Assembly: GCA_023437715.1 (NCBI GenBank)
Contig: JAEZFK010000005.1
Location: 1 to 64,000, forward strand
Length of the DNA stretch: 64,000 bases
DNA from: Bacillota bacterium
GTDB taxonomy: Bacteria; Bacillota; Clostridia; Lachnospirales; Lachnospiraceae
Direction: 5' to 3'
The position numbers and the translations under genes were made by a program. Shown here piece after piece: positions 42,840 to 51,866 of this stretch. Below the pieces are notes generated by a model that worked only from the letters and a program-made list of their open reading frames with translations, was not told the origin of the DNA and searched no databases. The stretch's first letter is position 1; every line of letters begins with the position of its first letter.

Positions 42840-43821
42840 TAGAGAATCATTGGAGGAAGCGGTCGGGCTGCGGTATGGCTTTGAAGAAGCCTTTGACCTG
42901 ATGACCGAGGCGGTGAAAAGACATTTGTCTTCCGCGCCTCCTGTCATCAGGAGCTATACGGCCCATCTGGCAAAATCCACAGGCAAGTTTATCCGCGCTT
43001 ATGGCCTTATGGCATGTTCCATGGATGAGGAGGATAAGGTTCCCGAGGAAGCCATCACTTTAGCATCTGCGGTAGAGCTGCTCCATCTGGCTACGCTGGT
43101 TCATGATGATGTGATCGATGAAGCTGATACAAGACGGGGGATCGAGACACTTCAAAAGAAGTTTGGAAGAAAAGCCGCGGTCATCTGCGGAGATTATCTT
43201 CTGTCGCTGGCCTTAAGGCTGGCGGCTTCCATTCCTAAAAGAAAAGAACTGGATGCCATGGATATGCCGGATTACCTATGCAGGATCTGCATGGGAGAGC
43301 TTCGTCAGGAAATTAACAATGGAAATCTGGATTTATCGGTTTACCGCTATTTGAGCATTATCAAGGGAAAGACGGCGGCGCTGTTTGAAGCCTCTTTCTA
43401 TGGAGGTGCAGTTCTGTCCACAAAGGATGAGAAAAAGCTCCGCTTATACCGAAAGGCAGGCAATGACGTGGGCATGATCTTTCAGCTCATGGATGACTGC
43501 ATTGACTATGAGATGGACGAGACGGAAGCGAAGAAAAATGTCCGCTCCGATTATGAAGAAGGAGTAGTCACTCTTCCTCTCATTCATACCATGGAACAGG
43601 ATAAGGCCTTTTCCGATAAAGTGAAAAACGGGCTGGTTTCCGTAAAGGAAATTTATACCAGGGTTCTGGAAGCCGGCGGAACTGCTTATACTAAGACTAT
43701 GGCCGGCAGATACTACGGAAAAGCGGTAAGTGCCATCGGTGATCTGGGATTATCCGATGCCAAGAAAAGCAGGATCATGTCCGTAGTGGATAAATCTTAT
43801 TATGGTATTAAAAAAATATAA
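42832..43821 (+). CDS. Trans-polyprenyl diphosphate synthase (DmkB/HepT-like)
   Basis: 329 aa. First aspartate-rich motif DDVIDEADTRRG (about 100) and second DDCIDYE (about 222). The residues before the first motif (LHLATLVHDD) are those of medium/long-chain synthases that make quinone side chains. Translational overlap with ndh2 fits supply of a prenyl tail for the quinone used by the dehydrogenase. Confidence 0.9.
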   Translation: MTNRESLEEAVGLRYGFEEAFDLMTEAVKRHLSSAPPVIRSYTAHLAKSTGKFIRAYGLMACSMDEEDKVPEEAITLASAVELLHLATLVHDDVIDEADTRRGIETLQKKFGRKAAVICGDYLLSLALRLAASIPKRKELDAMDMPDYLCRICMGELRQEINNGNLDLSVYRYLSIIKGKTAALFEASFYGGAVLSTKDEKKLRLYRKAGNDVGMIFQLMDDCIDYEMDETEAKKNVRSDYEEGVVTLPLIHTMEQDKAFSDKVKNGLVSVKEIYTRVLEAGGTAYTKTMAGRYYGKAVSAIGDLGLSDAKKSRIMSVVDKSYYGIKKI

Positions 43822-43850
43822 TATAAAGCAACATTAAGGAGGAGTAATTA

Positions 43851-44975
43851 ATGAAAAAAAATGTATTAGTTTTCGGGTGCAGCCTTATGGCAGCAGCATC
43901 TATTCTTGCAGGATGCTCATCTAATTTAAAGCAGGCGCCAACCACAGCTGCGCCTACAGAGGCAACAACAGCTGCTCCCACAACGGCGGCAGAAACAACG
44001 GCAGCAGCAACCACAGAAGCAGCAAAGAGCGAAGCTGCAGGCGGTGCTCTGTCTACCGGTTATGCAGTGCTTTCCTCTATCGGTAAATCTACGGATGCCG
44101 GTGATAAGGATGGCCTTGCAGAAGTGGATACCATGTTCGCGGCCGTATTAGTAGATGAAAGCGGCAAGATTGTGGACTGCAAAATTGATGCAGTTCAGAC
44201 CAAGGTGAATTTCTCCAAGGAAGGCAAGGTGCTTACCGATCTTGCTACAGAAGTAAAGACCAAGAACCAGCTGGGTGAAGGCTATGGCATGAAGGGTTCC
44301 TCCTCTATCGGCAAGGAGTGGAACGAGCAGGCAGAAGGCTTTGCCAAGTATGTAATCGGAAAGACAGCTGACGAAGTAAAGGGAATTGCAGTTTCTTCTG
44401 ACGGCGTTGCAGCTGATGCAGACTTAAAGGCTACCATTACCGTTCATATCGGAGACTTTATCAACGTTGTAGAGCAGGCAGCAGCAAATGCCAAGAGCGT
44501 TGGCGCTCAGGCAGGCGACAAGCTGGGCTACGGCATTGTAACAAACATTGAGAAGTCCAAGGATGCGGCTGCAGATGCAGACGGCCAGGCACAGGCGTAT
44601 TCCACCTACACAATCGCCAGCTTTGGGGCAGACGGCAAGATCACAAGCTGTGTAATTGATGCTTCCCAGGTTAACGTAATGTTCAATGCTGCAGGTAAGC
44701 TTACCAGCGATGTGAAATCCACTGATTTCAAGACAAAGGATCAGTTAGGTGAGGCCTATGGCATGAAGAAAGCTTCCGGCATCGGCAAGGAATGGAACGA
44801 GCAGGCTGCCAGCTTTGCAGAGTATGCAGTTGGAAAGACTGTTAAGGATGTTACAGGACTTGCAATTGATGAAAAGGAAGGCGCTCCTACAGATGCTGAC
44901 TTAAAGGCCAGCGTAACCATCGGAATTGGTGATTTCCAGAAGGGTATCGCCGAGGCAGAGACAAATGCGAAGTAA
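43851..44975 (+). CDS. pplA: PplA-like lipoprotein with two FMN-binding-type repeats
   Basis: 374 aa. Lipobox LAGC (Cys22), a Thr/Ala-rich linker to about 63, then two homologous repeats (~70-205 and ~225-365) sharing GYGMK..S.IGKEWNEQA and a DADLKA element. D189-x4-A194-T195 and D348-x4-A353-S354 fit the ApbE flavinylation pattern (D-x4-A-T/S). The first offers Thr, the second Ser. In Listeria the surface lipoprotein PplA is flavinylated and takes electrons to outside acceptors. The ApbE gene overlaps its end by 11 bases, which supports the same role here. Confidence 0.82.
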   Translation: MKKNVLVFGCSLMAAASILAGCSSNLKQAPTTAAPTEATTAAPTTAAETTAAATTEAAKSEAAGGALSTGYAVLSSIGKSTDAGDKDGLAEVDTMFAAVLVDESGKIVDCKIDAVQTKVNFSKEGKVLTDLATEVKTKNQLGEGYGMKGSSSIGKEWNEQAEGFAKYVIGKTADEVKGIAVSSDGVAADADLKATITVHIGDFINVVEQAAANAKSVGAQAGDKLGYGIVTNIEKSKDAAADADGQAQAYSTYTIASFGADGKITSCVIDASQVNVMFNAAGKLTSDVKSTDFKTKDQLGEAYGMKKASGIGKEWNEQAASFAEYAVGKTVKDVTGLAIDEKEGAPTDADLKASVTIGIGDFQKGIAEAETNAK

Positions 44976-46038
44976 AAAAGCAGTAAAAGGAATCATAATT
45001 GCCGGAGTTCTGGCAGCGCTTACTATGGCGGCGGTATTTACCGCCGCCATAGGAGCGAAAAAGGAACAGAGATTTCATGCGGAATTTTTAAATCTCTTTG
45101 ATACGGTCACCGAAATTGTGGGCTATTCAGAAAGTAAAGAAGAATTTACCCAGATTGCCACGGACATTCACGATGAACTGGAAGTATACCACAAGCTTTA
45201 TGATATTTATAATGATTACGACGGTATAAATAATGTCAAGACCATTAATGACAATGCAGGCAAAAGCCCTGTGAAGGTGGACAAGAAGATCATCGACCTT
45301 TTAAATCTTTCCAGGAAGACCTATGATGCAACAGACGGAAAGGTCAATGTTGCCATGGGAAGCGTCCTGAATATCTGGCACGATTACCGTACAAAGGGTC
45401 TGGATGACCCGGACAACGCACAGGTTCCTCCCATGGACAAGCTGAAAGAAGCGGCTCTCCATACGGATATTTCAAAGATGATTATAGATGAAGAGGCCTC
45501 CACCGTTTATCTGGAAGACCCGGAAATGCGGCTTGATGTGGGCTCCATCGCAAAGGGCTACGCCACAGAGATGGCGGGCCAGTCTCTGGAAGCAAAGGGG
45601 ATTGATCATATCCTTCTGAGCGTAGGGGGAAATATCCGCGCCGTGGGCAGAAGAGCGGATGGAAAGCCATGGAAGCTGGATATCCAGAACCCGGATACGG
45701 ACAGCGAGAAAAAGGCCATTGATACCCTGGATTTAGACGGATTTTCTCTCACCAGCAGCGGCGATTATGAGCGGTATTACATAGTGGACGGGGTGAGATA
45801 TCACCATATCATTGATCCTGACACCTTAATGCCTGCAGCATACTTCCATGCAATCTCCATTGTGTGCAAGGATTCCGGATGGGCAGATGCCATTGATACC
45901 GGTATTTTTGCAATGCCCTATGAACAGGGACGGGATATTATTGAAAACATGGAAGGTGTAGAGGCCATGTGGGTTATGCCGGATTGGAGCATAAGAACCA
46001 GCAGCGGCTATGAGGCGTTCCGGGATCATGACAGTTAA
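44965..46038 (+). CDS. apbE: FAD:protein FMN transferase (ApbE/FmnB-like)
   Basis: 357 aa with one N-terminal membrane anchor (IIIAGVLAALTMAAVFTAAI), so it works outside the membrane. ApbE motifs: FDTVTEIVGY, VNVAMGSVLNIWHDYR, LDVGSIAKGYATE, LLSVGGNIRAVG and HHIIDPDTLMPA, where Asp residues bind Mg and FAD. It attaches FMN to Thr/Ser of extracytoplasmic proteins; the lipoprotein overlapping upstream is the obvious target. Start 44965 gives a proper anchor. Confidence 0.92.
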   Translation: MRSKKAVKGIIIAGVLAALTMAAVFTAAIGAKKEQRFHAEFLNLFDTVTEIVGYSESKEEFTQIATDIHDELEVYHKLYDIYNDYDGINNVKTINDNAGKSPVKVDKKIIDLLNLSRKTYDATDGKVNVAMGSVLNIWHDYRTKGLDDPDNAQVPPMDKLKEAALHTDISKMIIDEEASTVYLEDPEMRLDVGSIAKGYATEMAGQSLEAKGIDHILLSVGGNIRAVGRRADGKPWKLDIQNPDTDSEKKAIDTLDLDGFSLTSSGDYERYYIVDGVRYHHIIDPDTLMPAAYFHAISIVCKDSGWADAIDTGIFAMPYEQGRDIIENMEGVEAMWVMPDWSIRTSSGYEAFRDHDS

Positions 46039-46079
46039 ATCCCCCCGAAAGCCTCAGCAATCAGGAGAGAGGATGTCAT

Positions 46080-47810
46080 ATGTCTTACAGAGGACTTCAG
46101 GACTTTATTCATAAATTAGAAGAAAGAGGGGAACTGATCCGTATAGGGTCTAAAGTATCCCCTCTTTTAGAAATGACGGAGATTGCGGACAGGGTCTGCA
46201 AGACGGAAGATTCCGGAAACAAGGCGCTTCTTTTTGAGCATGTGGAGGGCTCTCCCTATCCGGTACTCATGAATGCCTTTGGAACGGACAGCAGGATGGC
46301 CCTTTCCCTGGGAGCTGAAAGCCTGGACCACATTGCAGCGGACATTGAGGCTTATCTGGATTTTAAAAATTACTCATCGCTTTTCAAGCTGATTTCTTTT
46401 GCCCCCAGGCTGCTGCGCCTGCTATGCTGCTTTCCTGTCAGGAGCCGGTTTCATTTCCGGCGTCCATCCTGTCAGCAGGTAATCGAGAGAAAGCCGGACC
46501 TGGGACAGTTGCCGGTGCTGCAGTGCTGGCCCCTTGACGGAGGGCGCTTTTTTACGCTTCCTCTTGTATTCACAAAGTACCCGGATACAAAGCTTCAGAA
46601 TATGGGAATGTACCGGATGCAGGTGCTGGACTCACAAACCACTGCCATGCACTGGCAAAAGCACAAGGATGGAGCCGGTATTTATGAGGCGTACCGGAAA
46701 AAGGGCTGCCCCATGCCTGTATCCGTTGCCCTTGGCTGCGACCCTGCCATCACCTATGCGTCCACCGCACCTCTTCCGCCTAAGCTGGATGAGATGATGC
46801 TGGCCGGATTCTTGAGAAAATGGCCGGTAAAAATGGTGAAGTGCATCACCAATGACCTCTATGTGCCGGAGGATGCGGAATTTGTGCTGGAAGGCTATGT
46901 GGACCCGGAGGAAGATCTGGTTTGGGAAGGGCCCTTTGGGGATCATACCGGGTATTATTCCCTGGCGGACTGGTATCCCAAATTCCATGTTACAACCATT
47001 ACCCGAAAAAGGAAACCGGTCTATCCCGCTACTGTGGTCGGAAAGCCTCCCATGGAGGACTGCTATATGGCAAAGGCCACCGAACGCATATTCCTGCCCT
47101 TATTGAAAATGATGATTCCCGAGCTGCGGGATATCCATCTGCCCTTTGAGGGTGTTTTTCATAACTGCGCGGTGGTATCGGTGAAGCAGGCCTATCCGGG
47201 AGCCGCCAGAACTGTGATGAACGCCATCTGGGGCATGGGACAGATGAGAACCGCCAAGATGATTGTTGTTGTTGATGAAACCGTGGATCCCTGTGATACG
47301 GCTGCTGTCTGGAAAGAGATTTTGGCCTATGCAGATTCGAAAGAAGATTTTGTGATCAGCAAAGGGCCCTTGGATGCCCTGGACCACTCCTCTGATTTTC
47401 CGTTGTACGGGGGGCGGCTTGGCATCGACGCCACCAGAAGAGGAAAAGAACCGTTTTCAGACGGAGCTCTTGAGATTGTGCCGATCCGCAAGGAAGAGGC
47501 CTGGGACGGCAGGCGGAAAGCCCTTGCCATGCTGGAAGAGAAAGGGGCTTCCCTGATCCTGATTGTGGATGAGGATGTGGACCCATCGGATCATTCCACT
47601 GTCATGTGGAGGGTGTTCAACAATATTGATGTTACCAGAGATATGTTCACAGAGGGACGGAGAGCGGCCTTTGACGCCACGAGAAAACGGACGGAAGAAG
47701 GACTTTCCCGCCCCTGGCCGGAGGATATTGTGATGACCGATGAAATCAGGAAAAAAGTATCAGAGAAATGGAGCGTTTATGGGATCGATAGTCCGAAAAA
47801 TAGTAAATAA
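46080..47810 (+). CDS. UbiD-family decarboxylase (quinone biosynthesis, MqnL-like)
   Basis: 576 aa, a prenyl-FMN dependent aromatic decarboxylase. Visible are LQDFIHKLEERGEL at the N-terminus, GPFGDHTGYYS, and EGVFHNCAVVSVKQAYPGAA, the usual UbiD core, with the DHS(T/S) segments in the C-terminal third. Together with UbiX (flavin prenyltransferase) and the UbiA prenyltransferase next door it fits decarboxylation of a prenylated naphthoate or benzoate late in quinone synthesis. It overlaps ubiA by 32 bases. Confidence 0.9.
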   Translation: MSYRGLQDFIHKLEERGELIRIGSKVSPLLEMTEIADRVCKTEDSGNKALLFEHVEGSPYPVLMNAFGTDSRMALSLGAESLDHIAADIEAYLDFKNYSSLFKLISFAPRLLRLLCCFPVRSRFHFRRPSCQQVIERKPDLGQLPVLQCWPLDGGRFFTLPLVFTKYPDTKLQNMGMYRMQVLDSQTTAMHWQKHKDGAGIYEAYRKKGCPMPVSVALGCDPAITYASTAPLPPKLDEMMLAGFLRKWPVKMVKCITNDLYVPEDAEFVLEGYVDPEEDLVWEGPFGDHTGYYSLADWYPKFHVTTITRKRKPVYPATVVGKPPMEDCYMAKATERIFLPLLKMMIPELRDIHLPFEGVFHNCAVVSVKQAYPGAARTVMNAIWGMGQMRTAKMIVVVDETVDPCDTAAVWKEILAYADSKEDFVISKGPLDALDHSSDFPLYGGRLGIDATRRGKEPFSDGALEIVPIRKEEAWDGRRKALAMLEEKGASLILIVDEDVDPSDHSTVMWRVFNNIDVTRDMFTEGRRAAFDATRKRTEEGLSRPWPEDIVMTDEIRKKVSEKWSVYGIDSPKNSK

Positions 47811-48657
47811 ACTGAATGAATACGGAAAGCTGGTCATGTTCAGCCATACGGTCTTTTCCCTGGCCTTTGCCGCAGTGGCCCTGCTTGCTGTTTCCGACGG
47901 CAGGCCGGAGCCCAGGGTGGTATTTTGGGCCGCCCTTGCGTTCTTAAGCGCCAGGACAGGCGCCAATGCCCTAAACCGGGTGGTGGATGCCAGAATCGAT
48001 GCAAAGAATCCCCGGACAGCGGGACGCCAGATTCCCCAGGGACAGATCGGGAAAAAAGAAACCCTGGTTCTGGTGGCCGCCTGCTTTCTGGTGATGGTGG
48101 TCAGCGCTTCCCGTTTAAACCTGTTATGCCTTATCCTGTCCCCTGTGGCCCTGTTTTTGATGACAGTCTATTCCTATACAAAACGCTTCACCTGGATGTG
48201 CCATCTTGTTCTGGGTATCACCTGTGCCTGTGCGCCGGTGGGGGCATGGCTGGCGGTAACGGGGAGATTTTCCCTGGTACCGCTTTTCTTTGGCGCAGCC
48301 AACTGCCTTTGGACCGCAGGCTTTGACATTATCTACGGTTCCCAGGATTATGAATTTGATAAGGCAAACGGCCTTCACTCCATTCCGGTACAGTTTGGCG
48401 TAAAGGGCGGGCTTCTGATCAGCAGTCTGTTTCATGTGACAGCCCTCCTTTGCCTGTGCGCTGCCGGGGTGCTGCTCTATCCCCAGTTCGGCGCTTTTTA
48501 CGGAGTGGGTCTGGGAATTATCGCCATTCTGATGGTGATTCAGCACCGGATGGTATCACCGGGCCACTTAGACAATGTCAATATCGCATCATACAGCATC
48601 AGCCAGATTACTAGCATTGTACTTCTGGTGTTCGGGATTCTGGATGTGTACTTATGA
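47779..48657 (+). CDS. UbiA-family prenyltransferase (MqnP-like)
   Basis: 292 aa, 8-9 membrane segments. The first Asp motif is NALNRVVDARIDAKNPRTAGR (about 60-80) and the second is DIIYGSQDYEFD (about 175), both Mg-diphosphate sites. The NPRTAGR-IPQG pattern is that of 4-hydroxybenzoate/MqnP type enzymes rather than MenA. Start 47779 has GGAG upstream inside ubiD. It would attach the prenyl chain made by the synthase at 42832. Confidence 0.88.
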   Translation: MGSIVRKIVNKLNEYGKLVMFSHTVFSLAFAAVALLAVSDGRPEPRVVFWAALAFLSARTGANALNRVVDARIDAKNPRTAGRQIPQGQIGKKETLVLVAACFLVMVVSASRLNLLCLILSPVALFLMTVYSYTKRFTWMCHLVLGITCACAPVGAWLAVTGRFSLVPLFFGAANCLWTAGFDIIYGSQDYEFDKANGLHSIPVQFGVKGGLLISSLFHVTALLCLCAAGVLLYPQFGAFYGVGLGIIAILMVIQHRMVSPGHLDNVNIASYSISQITSIVLLVFGILDVYL

Positions 48658-48690
48658 CGATGGGAAATGTCCTTAGAGTATATCTATACG

Positions 48691-48748
48691 ACCGATAATG
48701 TGGGGCGAGCTTTGCCCAGAAAGCATGGGCAAGAAAGTGGAAAGGAGG
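48691..48748 (+). repeat. Leader repeat element, copy 3
   Basis: Gap-free match to copy 2 at 37233-37290. TGCCCA can pair with the downstream TGGGCA, or GCCC with the upstream GGGC, so two folds exclude each other. It ends in AAAGGAGG, the ribosome site of ubiX. Confidence 0.8.
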
Positions 48749-48754
48749 CAGACC

Positions 48755-49351
48755 GTGAAACAGTATGTAGTTGGAATTACCGGAGCGAGCGGCAGCATTT
48801 ACGGCCTTCGGACGGTGGAAGCTCTGCTGGAAGAGGGCGCCAGGGTGCAGCTCATCTTTTCGGAAACAGGGGAAAAGGTAGTGGCTTATGAAACCGGACG
48901 GGAGCCTGGAGAATGGGCAGCTGATTTTAAGGATCGTTTCGGGGATCAGCTCATCTTAGAAGATAACAGGGATCTGTTTTCCGCGGCTGCCAGCGGTTCC
49001 CATTTAACCGACGGAATGATTATTGCGCCCTGCTCCATGTCAAAGCTGGGTTATATTGCGGCAGGCATTACCCCGGATTTAATGACCCGTGCGGCTGATG
49101 TGGCCTTAAAGCAGCGCCGCCCTCTGGTGGTGATGCCCAGGGAAACTCCCCTGTCTCAGATTCATTTGAAAAATATGCTGGCTCTGGCGGAGTGCGGCGC
49201 TTTTATTGTTCCCGCCATGCCCGCTTTTTACCAGCGGCCCCAAAGCCTTGACGATATGGCGGACTTTATGGCTGGCCGGGTGCTGGACTGCCTGGGGCTG
49301 GAAAATAACCGGTATGCCAGGTGGAGAGAAAGCAATAAAATAGAAAAATAA
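48755..49351 (+). CDS. ubiX: UbiX-family flavin prenyltransferase (MqnM-like)
   Basis: 198 aa. Flavoprotein fold with VVGITGASGSIYG at the N-terminus, IAPCSMSKLGYIAAGI, and RPLVVMPRETPLSQIHLKNM, which are the FMN and dimethylallyl-phosphate sites. It makes prenyl-FMN for UbiD. The start is GTG 48755, with AAAGGAGG 6 bases before it; upstream in-frame ATGs lie in the repeat and are rejected. Confidence 0.92.
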   Translation: MKQYVVGITGASGSIYGLRTVEALLEEGARVQLIFSETGEKVVAYETGREPGEWAADFKDRFGDQLILEDNRDLFSAAASGSHLTDGMIIAPCSMSKLGYIAAGITPDLMTRAADVALKQRRPLVVMPRETPLSQIHLKNMLALAECGAFIVPAMPAFYQRPQSLDDMADFMAGRVLDCLGLENNRYARWRESNKIEK

Positions 49352-49374
49352 AATATAAGGACTATTGGAAGCAT

Positions 49375-50349
49375 ATGAAAAGATCAGAAAAAAATAATAT
49401 AAAACAAGGTTTGTTTGGAAGCAGAAAAATAATTACGGCGTTGCTATGCGGTACAGCGGCAATGCTTCTGGGCGGATGCGCCGGAAAGGCAGAGGCTCCG
49501 GCGGACACGCCGATTCATCTGGGCGTCATGTATTCCTCTGATATTGTGCCCCTCACCATCATCACAGAGCAGGGCCTTGATAAAAAGTACGGATTTCAGC
49601 TGGATATGCAGGTGTTTTCCTCCGCAAAGGATAGGGATGCGGCGTTCCAGGCAGGAAAGTTAGACGGAGTATTCACTGACTTCATCGGCCTGTGCATGTA
49701 TCAGAATGCCGGCCTTGACGTAAGGGCTACCGGATGCACGGACGGGGATTATGTGCTGCTGGCAGGTAAGAATACGGGAATCACTTCCCTGGAAGAGGCT
49801 GCGGGAAAAAGCATTGCGATCTCCGAAAATACGCTGATTGAATACTCTCTGGATTATATTTTAAATAATGCCGGACTGGAGGATACATATTTAGACAAGC
49901 AGGTGGTGCCGAGGATTCCAGACAGGCTTGAGATGCTTCGAAACGGCAAGATAGACCTGGTTCTTCTGCCGGAACCGTTTTCCACTCTGGCCATTAAGGA
50001 TGGAGCTACGGTTCTGGGAAGCGCCAACACCGTTGGGCTGTATCCGGCTGTATCTGCGTTTACAAAGAAAGCAATTGATGAAAAATCCGGCACTCTTAAA
50101 AAGCTGTATCAGGCATACGATGAAGCGGTTGATTATTTAAACAATACCCCTCTTACGGAATATGAAGCCACGGTCATCAAGGGAGCAGGCTATCCGGAAG
50201 AACTGGCAGGAAGCATTAAGCTGCCGGTATACCGGAAAAATGAGCTGCCAAAGACGGAAGACCTTAAAGAGGCTATAGAATGGGCCGCAAAGAAAGGGCT
50301 GTGCAGCCCGGATTTAAAGCCTGATCAGCTGATTGGAGAATTGAAATAA
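49375..50349 (+). CDS. ABC transporter substrate-binding lipoprotein (NMT1-like) in the EET/quinone locus
   Basis: 324 aa. Signal peptide and lipobox LLGGC near residue 35, then a type-2 binding fold: IHLGVMYSSDIVPLTIITEQG, KLDGVFTDFIGL, IDLVLLPEPFSTLAI. It is distinct in sequence from the binding protein at 31902. Ligand unknown. It directly follows ubiX, so a quinone or aromatic precursor is a fair guess, but the fold is also used by MqnA/MqnD enzymes; the lipobox argues for a transport role. Confidence 0.85.
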   Translation: MKRSEKNNIKQGLFGSRKIITALLCGTAAMLLGGCAGKAEAPADTPIHLGVMYSSDIVPLTIITEQGLDKKYGFQLDMQVFSSAKDRDAAFQAGKLDGVFTDFIGLCMYQNAGLDVRATGCTDGDYVLLAGKNTGITSLEEAAGKSIAISENTLIEYSLDYILNNAGLEDTYLDKQVVPRIPDRLEMLRNGKIDLVLLPEPFSTLAIKDGATVLGSANTVGLYPAVSAFTKKAIDEKSGTLKKLYQAYDEAVDYLNNTPLTEYEATVIKGAGYPEELAGSIKLPVYRKNELPKTEDLKEAIEWAAKKGLCSPDLKPDQLIGELK

Positions 50350-50373
50350 AGTGAGAACTGGGGAGGTGACCTG

Positions 50374-51111
50374 ATGCTGAAGGTGAGCGATATTTCTGTC
50401 ACATATGGAAAAGGCGGGACAAACAAAGTCATTGACCGGATGTCCTGGCAGCTGGAGACCGGAAAGGTTCTGGCTGTGGCAGGTCCCTCCGGCTGCGGGA
50501 AGTCCACCATGCTTCACACCCTGGCAGGCATTCTGCCCCATGAGGGCTCCGTCACCTTAGATGGTGCAGGACTTGATCCCAGGACCTGCTCCATCGGACT
50601 GATTCCGCAGAATTACGGACTTCTGCCCTGGAAGACGGTAAGGGAAAACTGCATTTTTACAACCAGAATCCGGGGAAATACAACGGATATGGAAGCTCGG
50701 CTTTCCGGCCTGTGCAGGGAGCTGGGCATTGACGGGCTTTTAGACCGTTATCCCGCCACCTTAAGCGGGGGCCAGGCCCAGCGTGTGGCCTTGGCAAGAG
50801 CATTTCTTATGGACCCGGAGCTGCTTTTAATGGATGAGCCTTTCGGGGCCCTGGATGTGGCGGCTTCCTTGGCGGCGAGAGAGCTGTTTCTGCGCATCTG
50901 GAAGGAGAGGAAGCCCACTACCGTTATGGTTACCCACAGAGTAGAGGACGCCCTTTCCCTGGCCCATACCATTGCAGTTATGAAACGGGGCGGGGACTTT
51001 TGCTTTTTCAGTGAGAATCCATGGCAGGGCGCAGAACGTCCGTCAGGAGAAGAATATCTGGAGCTGGAACGGCAGATTACGGAGAATATCATAAAGGCGG
51101 ATGAGATATGA
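50374..51111 (+). CDS. ABC transporter ATP-binding protein
   Basis: 245 aa: Walker A GPSGCGKST (about 34), Q-loop PQNYGLLPWKTV, signature LSGGQAQRVALARA, Walker B LLLMDEPFGALD, switch His in MVTHRVEDA. GGGGAGGTG precedes the ATG. It overlaps the permease gene by four bases. Confidence 0.92.
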   Translation: MLKVSDISVTYGKGGTNKVIDRMSWQLETGKVLAVAGPSGCGKSTMLHTLAGILPHEGSVTLDGAGLDPRTCSIGLIPQNYGLLPWKTVRENCIFTTRIRGNTTDMEARLSGLCRELGIDGLLDRYPATLSGGQAQRVALARAFLMDPELLLMDEPFGALDVAASLAARELFLRIWKERKPTTVMVTHRVEDALSLAHTIAVMKRGGDFCFFSENPWQGAERPSGEEYLELERQITENIIKADEI

Positions 51112-51851
51112 GGAAAAAAATGTGGGTCTTTTTCAAGGGATTTTTGCTTGTAAATCTGTTCTGGCTTCTTCTTGCGGCGGTGTTATCCACTTCGGTGCTG
51201 CCGGGGCCGATTACGGTATACGGCAGGTTTGATCAGGTGATGAACGGAAAGCTCCTGCTTCATATAGGAGCCAGCCTGGGCCGCGTGGCGGCAGGCCTGT
51301 CCGTTGCCCTCATCCTTGGCGTTCCTGTGGGACTTATTATGGCTTCCTCCTCTGTGGTCAACCGCGTTCTTCATCCCCTGGTGTACTTTTCCTATCCGGT
51401 TCCCAAAACAGCTCTGCTCCCGGTTTCCATGCTGCTTTTGGGCTTGGGCAATGGCTCTAAAATCCTCATTATTGTCCTGACTACGGTATTCCAGGTCATC
51501 GTCGCTGTCCGCGACGCGGCGGAGCATGTAGACCAGGGCATTTACTATGTGGCAAAAAGCGCCGGGGCAGGCAAAGGAATCATTCTGAAGGAGATTACCC
51601 TGCCGGCAGTGCTGCCGGAGCTGTTTACCAGCATCCGGATCGGGACAGGGACCTCCCTTGCCATTCTTTTGATCGTGGAAGCCTACGGGACCCGCTGGGG
51701 AATCGGCTATTACATCCTGGATGCCTGGTCCAGGATCAATTACATCCAGATGTACGGCGGCATTGTGGTCATGTCTGTGGTTGGAGCAGCGCTGTTCTGG
51801 ATTCTGGATGGGGTCCAGCAGGTGCTGTGTAAGGGGACGGGGCAGGCGTAA
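51108..51851 (+). CDS. ABC transporter permease (SsuC/TauC-like)
   Basis: 247 aa, about six membrane segments, with ASLGRVAAGLSVALILGVPVGL and the EAA-like loop KSAGAGKGIILKEITLPAVLPELF. Start overlaps the ATPase stop as ATGA. Last gene of the importer; converges with the NusG-II gene 15 bases later, with no clear terminator between. Confidence 0.9.
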   Translation: MRKKMWVFFKGFLLVNLFWLLLAAVLSTSVLPGPITVYGRFDQVMNGKLLLHIGASLGRVAAGLSVALILGVPVGLIMASSSVVNRVLHPLVYFSYPVPKTALLPVSMLLLGLGNGSKILIIVLTTVFQVIVAVRDAAEHVDQGIYYVAKSAGAGKGIILKEITLPAVLPELFTSIRIGTGTSLAILLIVEAYGTRWGIGYYILDAWSRINYIQMYGGIVVMSVVGAALFWILDGVQQVLCKGTGQA

Positions 51852-51866
51852 GCGTTTATAAGGCGC

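Noticed and set aside
48698..48754. Longer ubiX start at 48698
   Set aside because: It would read through the leader repeat. The GTG at 48755 has the AAAGGAGG site and gives the family N-terminus.
49375..50349. MqnA/MqnD-type enzyme in place of a binding protein
   Set aside because: The fold is alike, but the signal peptide with lipobox and the adjacent ATPase and permease genes indicate a transport lipoprotein.
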